Of a stretch of 64,000 nt of DNA, positions 58,901 through 64,000 are shown piece by piece (position 1 is the stretch's first letter; the number at the start of each line of letters is the position of its first letter). This stretch comes from Cenococcum geophilum 1.58 (taxonomy: Eukaryota; Ascomycota; Dothideomycetes; Gloniales; Gloniaceae). The stretch lies in the NCBI GenBank assembly GCA_001692895.1, contig KV748243.1:317248-381247 (forward strand). The letters are read 5' to 3'. Under the pieces are notes generated by a model, which was not told the origin of the DNA, searched no databases, and worked only from the letters and a program-made list of their open reading frames with translations. The translations under genes were made by a program, and so were the position numbers.

Positions 58901-59480
58901 TTTTCTGTATAGATCTGGTGATATAAACGTGAGGTCTATTATACTCTCCTATTGCCCTCTTTTCTATATAGGCTCTCCTTTTAGTGTGGCGAGTACTAAG
59001 CCTTTAGCATCGGTTTTGGCCAGAAGGCGTTCCGCCTGCTCTTCGCTAGCTATATACTTTCCGCCCTATATTAGGTAGTAGGCGTTAAAGTTACCTAAGA
59101 GTATAATTTCTCCCTTGGCTTCCTTAATAGCTATTTTAACTTTAAGCCATGCCCTAATCTAAGGGCCATCTTCGCGCGGGTTATAGATATTAATAATTGT
59201 AGCCTTTAGCCTCTTTAGGCGTACCTAGAGGGCTACAGTAAAGGGGCCGTACTATCTGCGCTTTTAATACACGGCGTTAATATTCTAGCTAATTATAAAG
59301 CAGACCTTTATTATAGGGAGAGCGTTATATATAAGTGTAAATCCCCTAGGGCAGTATATTAATTTAGTATATTTATTATATGCCGGCTTCTAAATTATAA
59401 GGACCTAGTGGTTCACCAGTATAATGCTATTAAAAAAGGGGCGACACGCCCCTTAATTTATATTTCCGTAGTTATACTGG
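55990..59480 (-). pseudogene. LINE ORF2: endonuclease and reverse transcriptase
   Basis: Read right to left. The apurinic-endonuclease-like domain includes ILLGNFNAYYLI near 59112-59063 (normally LLGDFNAHHxLW, so a D-to-N change). RT includes a GxPxGxPLLxILFLFF-type segment near 57600-57540 and GFSFIDNTNLIT near 57494-57463, the FVDDTN catalytic box of Tad-type elements changed to FIDN; AAENCxQLEAAYN and APKKYxLIHFTR follow in the usual spacing. Near 56340-56290 HYILFQCPHY marks the C-terminal Cys/His segment. An RNase H may lie between but is too eroded to call. Frequent RIP stops make it dead. The enzyme would nick target DNA and copy the RNA in place. Confidence 0.8.
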
Positions 59481-59499
59481 ATGATTATATACTTACTTA

Positions 59500-60950
59500 T
59501 TTAAAGTGGGTGTGGGCTTATCTATGTCTGTGTCCTATTCCTCGTCGTTTTCGCTATTAACTATTATTGCTCTATTGGCGCGAAGCCGGAGCCTTAATTA
59601 TAATCTGTCTCTGCTTACTATTTTAATAAAAGATAGTTTGCCTAGTCCCTATTTAAGTGGTTATTCTTAGGTCCCTAGGTAAGATATTTCCTATCCTTTT
59701 TTCTTATTAGTGCTAATTATGAGGCTTCCTAGTATTAAGGGTTGGTATATTATTTCTGTGGCTTCTTATATGTAGAGCGACTGCGTTAAAAGGGCTATCC
59801 TCTTTGTTTGGATACCTTTAAGGTAGCTTTAAAAGGTTCTATACTCTTTTCTTTGCTATACTTTATAGGCTTTACCATAGTTAATATAGGATACCCTTTT
59901 CTTAGAGCAATCTGTGGTGTTATATGGTCCCGCATATTGCCTATATTTTATTTACTTTCCGTATACGCTTTATATATACCCCTATTAATTATAGCGGTAG
60001 TATTACTTTATAATTACGCTATTCTTAAATAGCCTAGTCTTAAAAAGCTAGGATTTAATAACTATCCCGCTTTTTATAATCTTTTACTAAATTGCTTAGG
60101 TTAGGACACTAATTATAATTATTCCCCTAGTTTTTTTAGGTTCTCTCTAGGCGCTGCTGGAGTTTGCCTAGCGTTTTACCTACGCTTTAGGGTTGTGTAG
60201 CTATTGGATCCGGCTAATAGCTATCCTAGGCATAAGGCGCTTTATGGCTTTATAAATGGATTAAGTTAATTCTAAATTATCTGCGTCTCTTCTATTATTA
60301 ATTAGAGTCTTAAGTGGGACTCCCGGTACTTCTAGGAGATAATCTTTCCTTAGTATTCTAAGTCCTAGCGCGTCTAGCGCGTCTAGGATTTAGTTCTTTA
60401 TTATTTAGGAGGGGATATAAATATCTATGTCCCTATTATTAAGGGTGCGTACGGCGTATGCGCTTGGTATTATTCTTTAAATGGTCTTAAGAAGCTCCCC
60501 TAGTTTGTGGCCCTGGGGCTCCTTAAGCCGGACGCGTATACTCGCTCTCTATGGTGCCGCGACTGCGTTTACTGTGCGGGCTACCTGCGTAGCAACGGCT
60601 GCCTATGTTTGGACCTGTACTAGGGGAACTCCTAGGCCTGGGGGTCCTCCTTTACGCGTTTCTATTTGGATTTTCTTAATACTAGCTTTAATTTGGTTAA
60701 GCTAGGTCTTAGTCTCTTATTCTTAGGTTATCTAGGGGACTAGACGCGTTAAAAGGGCTTTAATATGCTGTATTGCCTCTTAAATAGAGGCAAGTATCTA
60801 GTGCCGTGGAGTTTCTTCCTCCTCTTTTATAAGATTGTCTTTAATTTGTTTAAGTGTTTCCTTTAGTTTTTGCTATTACTGGCAGCTATCTTTTTCGCGT
60901 TATTACCTACCTGGTTCGTGGTTCGGCTCCCGCGTGTTGCGACTCTCGCG
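59500..60950 (-). pseudogene. LINE ORF1 (gag-like) relic
   Basis: Upstream of ORF2 in LINE orientation. Segments AYAVRTLNNRDIDIYIPS and LDALGLRILRKDYLLEVPGV near 60460-60290 fit the RNA-binding part of Tad-type ORF1 proteins. A knuckle relic near 59920-59840 reads DCSKKRVSYINYGKAYKV, where INYG stands for CxxCG. Interrupted throughout by RIP stops. ORF1 would coat the element RNA. The start codon could not be fixed; the GC-rich 5' end (60900-61085) is probably leader. Confidence 0.6.
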
Positions 60951-61210
60951 ACTCCGGCGGGGAGCCTGCGCCCCTCTGTCGTCCCCCATGCTCTAGATGG
61001 GGGGCGGCGTGGTTTTATGGGGTTTCTCGGTGCGGGGAATAGGATTCCGATATCGGGTTGCTTTATTAAGTGGTTTTTGGGCTAGTTTCGCTGCTATTGC
61101 GGCTTTACGTTATAGTATATATATAGTTATAAGGGATACGTTATAAGACTGGAGATCCCGTTATATAATTACTACCTAGTTACAGTAATAAGTGCAGAAA
61201 GTTAAATAAT

Positions 61211-64000
61211 ATGCCACCAAAAGCAGCTACCACGACGCCATTAACGGCAGCAACTACTTTAAGGTTAGAAGGTAACATTAGTATAGCGGACACTAACTTA
61301 TAATAACCTGTAACGGTTAGACAGTTATAAGAGATAGTTAACTAGTTAACAATAAATAATGCGGTACTAGAAGAAAGGGTTAATAGAATAGGAGCAATAA
61401 AGATTAAGCTACTATTAATTAAGAGGTACTTAGGAGAGAGATTAAAGCTTAAAGGATTCCTTATATAAATGCACTTTAAAGTTATATAAGAAGGGGTAAA
61501 GCTACTAATACTTATGGATCGAATAGCCTATATAGGACTATTCCTATTAGGAAGAGTACTTAAATGGTTTAAGCCTTACCTTACGGAAATATAGGCAAAT
61601 AGAATAACGACCACTAATTAAGAGGTGCGGTTTATATTCTTAAGCTAGGAAGGGTTTATAGAGCAACTTATATAAATATTTGGAGACCTAGAGGCGGTAA
61701 CTATAGCGGAAAGAAAACTCTAGGACATTACGCAGCAGACGTTAGTAATTAAGTATATAACGTAGTTTTAGACGTTAGTAATATAAGTTAAGTAGAATAA
61801 TAAGGCGCTTATAGTATAGTATAAGCAAGGACTTAAGGCTAAAGTCTAAGACGTAATTATCCTAATGGAAGATACGGAAACTCTTAGAGATTTAATTAAT
61901 TAAGCAATTAAGATTAATAATAGGATCTATTAGAGAGAACAGGCTAAGAGAGGTTAAGATAGAGTTCTATAGTTGTATAAGGCGTAGAGTATATAATAAC
62001 TAAAGCTAAGTTAGAAACTATAGTATAGTGCAAAGCTAATAGACCTAAGTGGTACTAAAGAAGCCCATAAGAGATAAAGTAAGAAACTATAAAAACCTAG
62101 AGGTTAAGGATCTAGTAATTATAGGACTAAGAAATAAAGGCTAAACTAGGGATCTTAGCAGTAGAAGACGTTTAGGCGGACTCTATAGTAAAGTTAATAG
62201 TTTAAAGACGGAGCTTATATAAATTACGGAAAATAAGGTTACTTTATAAGGGATTGCAAAGATGGTTAGAGTTACTATATAATAAAGGAAACTAGACTAG
62301 TAGAAGACATATACATATAGGGAGATAATAGTGTACTATAAGGAACAAAAGAGTGTTTAATTAGAAGTTTTGCGTTTTATTATAATAACATATACTAAAT
62401 TTATAAAGACACTAAGTACGGCGTAAGCTATTAACTATAGGAGCTAAAACCCTTAGAATGTAAGGGAACTAATAAACTAGTTCGTAGATCGGATATTAAG
62501 GACGATAATTTTAATATAAATAAAATATTCCATAATAATAAGGTAATAAAAGTAGCTTACTAGGAGTATATAGATCTTAAAGATGTTATACTAGAGGTAG
62601 AGGATAATTCCACTATAGAATAGGGAATATTAGTAGGGATTAAGACCCTACTAGATATAATGTCTATCGCTTTATAAGACGCAAGAAAAGTAGGATAGTA
62701 AACTACTTTAGCACTTAATAAAGGCAAGAAGCTAAAGGCTTAAGATTTTTAAGATAAGATAAGAGATGACTAAGATTCTTAAGACGAGATAAGGTATACC
62801 TAAGGACCTATAACGGACAGAAACCGATAGAGTAGGGTAATAGCTTAGTTTAAAGATATATAAATAAGCTTAGGATAGAGTTTCCCGTAGGCATAAGACT
62901 CTTAAGATAAGATAAGTGAGATTTAAGACTTTTAAGACGAGATAAGAATACTAAGTAAGCCTAGTTAGACTAAGGTAGGAGTAAAGCTTAAGTTAGAAGT
63001 AAGCTTAGGATTAAGAATCCTATAGAACTAAGATTTTAAGATATAAATAAGGACTATTAACGAGATTAAGAAGTAAGAAAACTTTAAAGATCTACTTGTA
63101 AGACGCGAAAAGAAAGAAACTATAGAGGAATTTAGAGCAAGAATTGCCTTATAGTAAGAGCAAAAACTAAATAAGAGATCTATTATACTAGGCCGTATAA
63201 AGAATAGAGCACTTATATAAAGAATTACTAATAGGCCTAGGTTAGGTATACTAAGAGCTAAGTAGCTTACCAAATTAGAAGATAAAGAGGATTTAGGGAT
63301 TCTAACTAGGTTTAAAGAACAATATATAAAGGGCTGTTATAACGTAGTAGTAAGAAAATACTTTCTTACGGACGAGCCGTATATACTTTAACAGCTATAC
63401 TAAAAGTGGTATAGGCAAAGGCACAATAATAAGTAGGAAGATTTCTATATGTGGTTAGATAAGAAAGTTATCTAAGACCACCTAATTACGGAAAAGGCGA
63501 TAAATTATATTAAGGGGGCCTTAATTATAACGTTAAAGGATCTAAAGGAGCGTTTAGAGGATTAAAGAAGTAAAAGATATATCTTAGTACCCGCGAATAA
63601 AGTTATAACGTTTAGATTAATATAATAAAGGTTTAAACTTAAGAATAAAGACAAACTAAGAGTTAACCTAAAGCACTAAGTATATTATATATTGGTATGG
63701 ATTGCATATATAAATAATGCGTACAATATATACAGAGTACTAAAGAATAAGCATCGAAAATATCCTATAAGAATGTATTAGATAGCTAAGAAGTAAAAAT
63801 ACCGGAACGCTAAGTATATGCATAGCTAGCATTTAGTAGAAGTTTAGAAGTTAGAAGACTTAATACTTTAGCTAGAAAGATTCCTTATGGAAGAATGCCT
63901 AGAGAATATATATCTATAGTATATTAAAGATAAAAAGCGAACTAAGTATTGGCTAAAGGTGGACTAAGTACAAATAGGATTAAGTAGCTAATAGTTAGGA
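61211..64000 (+). pseudogene. Gypsy D gag (start present, 3' part outside window)
   Basis: ATG 61211 opens MPPKAAATTTPLTAATTLRL. The retrotransposon-gag core lies at about 61540-61960 (GRVLKWFKPYL, FIFLSxEGFIEQL, RIYxREQAKRG-type segments). The knuckle relic near 62215-62260 reads INYGK, then GYFIRDCKDG (normally CxNCGKxGHFxRDC). From 62300 to the end runs the family's long linker region, with KGCYNVVVRKYFLTDEPYIL and EDFYMWLDKKVI segments near 63320-63480, whose function I cannot name. Stops arise from CAA/CAG/TGG codons. Confidence 0.75.

Larger units (their letters stand above)
55842..61157 (-). mobile_element. Tad-like LINE, apparently full length
   Basis: 5316 bp in minus orientation with a (TAA)n tail at the left (55842-55858 and adjoining bases) and a 12-bp target duplication CCGTTATATAAT (55830-55841, 61158-61169). 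It carries both LINE coding regions: ORF1 with a knuckle and ORF2 with endonuclease, RT and a C-terminal Cys/His segment. Its GC content is higher than that of the gypsy it interrupts, and it is a later arrival. Confidence 0.9.
55414..64000 (+). mobile_element. Ty3/gypsy element D (runs off the window)
   Basis: Plus-strand element of the A/C/E family: 5' LTR 55414-55837, a LINE inserted just inside the LTR edge (55842-61157), leader to 61210 and gag from 61211 to the window end. It has the lowest interruption of the four copies around the gag start. The upstream flank ATAAG (55409-55413) should recur after its 3' LTR outside the window. Confidence 0.85.

Noticed and set aside
60481..61085. 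Plus-strand genes over the LINE 5' region
   Set aside because: They are antisense shadows of LINE ORF1 and its GC-rich leader; the minus strand carries the ORF1-like and ORF2 motifs.

Overview
This window looks like a transposon graveyard from a filamentous ascomycete (Pezizomycotina). I see no intact host gene, no rRNA and no CRISPR array. Nearly every recognisable coding stretch is a mobile-element gene broken by C-to-T changes on both strands: CAA/CAG and TGG codons have become stops, and Asp/Glu codons have become Asn/Lys. This is the signature expected of repeat-induced point mutation (RIP). The species cannot be told from the sequence.

Layout. 1-13.1 kb: a Ty1/copia element (integrase 1-669, RT/RNase H and 3' LTR 10436-13108) is split by a complete minus-strand Ty3/gypsy chromovirus (A, 670-10430). 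A is itself hit by a Fot1/pogo-like DNA transposon (8536-10310) inside one LTR and by a solo LTR (4827-5010). 13.1-16.5 kb: a minus-strand gypsy of another family (B), cut off by the copia LTR. 16.5-20 kb: a relic gene, the end of a minisatellite-rich foldback element, a tRNA-headed SINE-like sequence and simple repeats. 20-23.5 kb: a minus-strand transposon (X) with a retroviral-integrase-like DDE transposase. 23.5-31.8 kb: a very AT-rich relic (Y) carrying a complete, less damaged minus-strand copia element (copia-B, 24745-31169, perfect target duplication). 31.8-37.2 kb: a broken gene, then two oppositely oriented copies of the foldback/minisatellite element, one of them sitting inside a gypsy LTR.

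34.6-64 kb: three plus-strand gypsy elements of the same family as A (C, E, D) lie in a row and serve as landing sites for other elements. These are a copia-B solo LTR at the gag start of C (37357-37627), an IS630/Tc1-like transposon with 91-bp inverted repeats (F, 38622-41709) containing another solo LTR, a 1.4-kb miniature LTR element (44652-46070), a short non-LTR insertion (H, 47470-48630), a gag-only LTR element (G, 49430-52519) and a full-length Tad-like LINE (55842-61157). D runs off the window.

No operons or cellular pathways can be described. The value of the window is its insertion history, which target duplications give almost base by base, and several non-autonomous families that need naming: the foldback/minisatellite family, the miniature LTR element and the gag-only element. 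Reading frames given for the pseudogenes are approximate, because they were followed through stops by eye.
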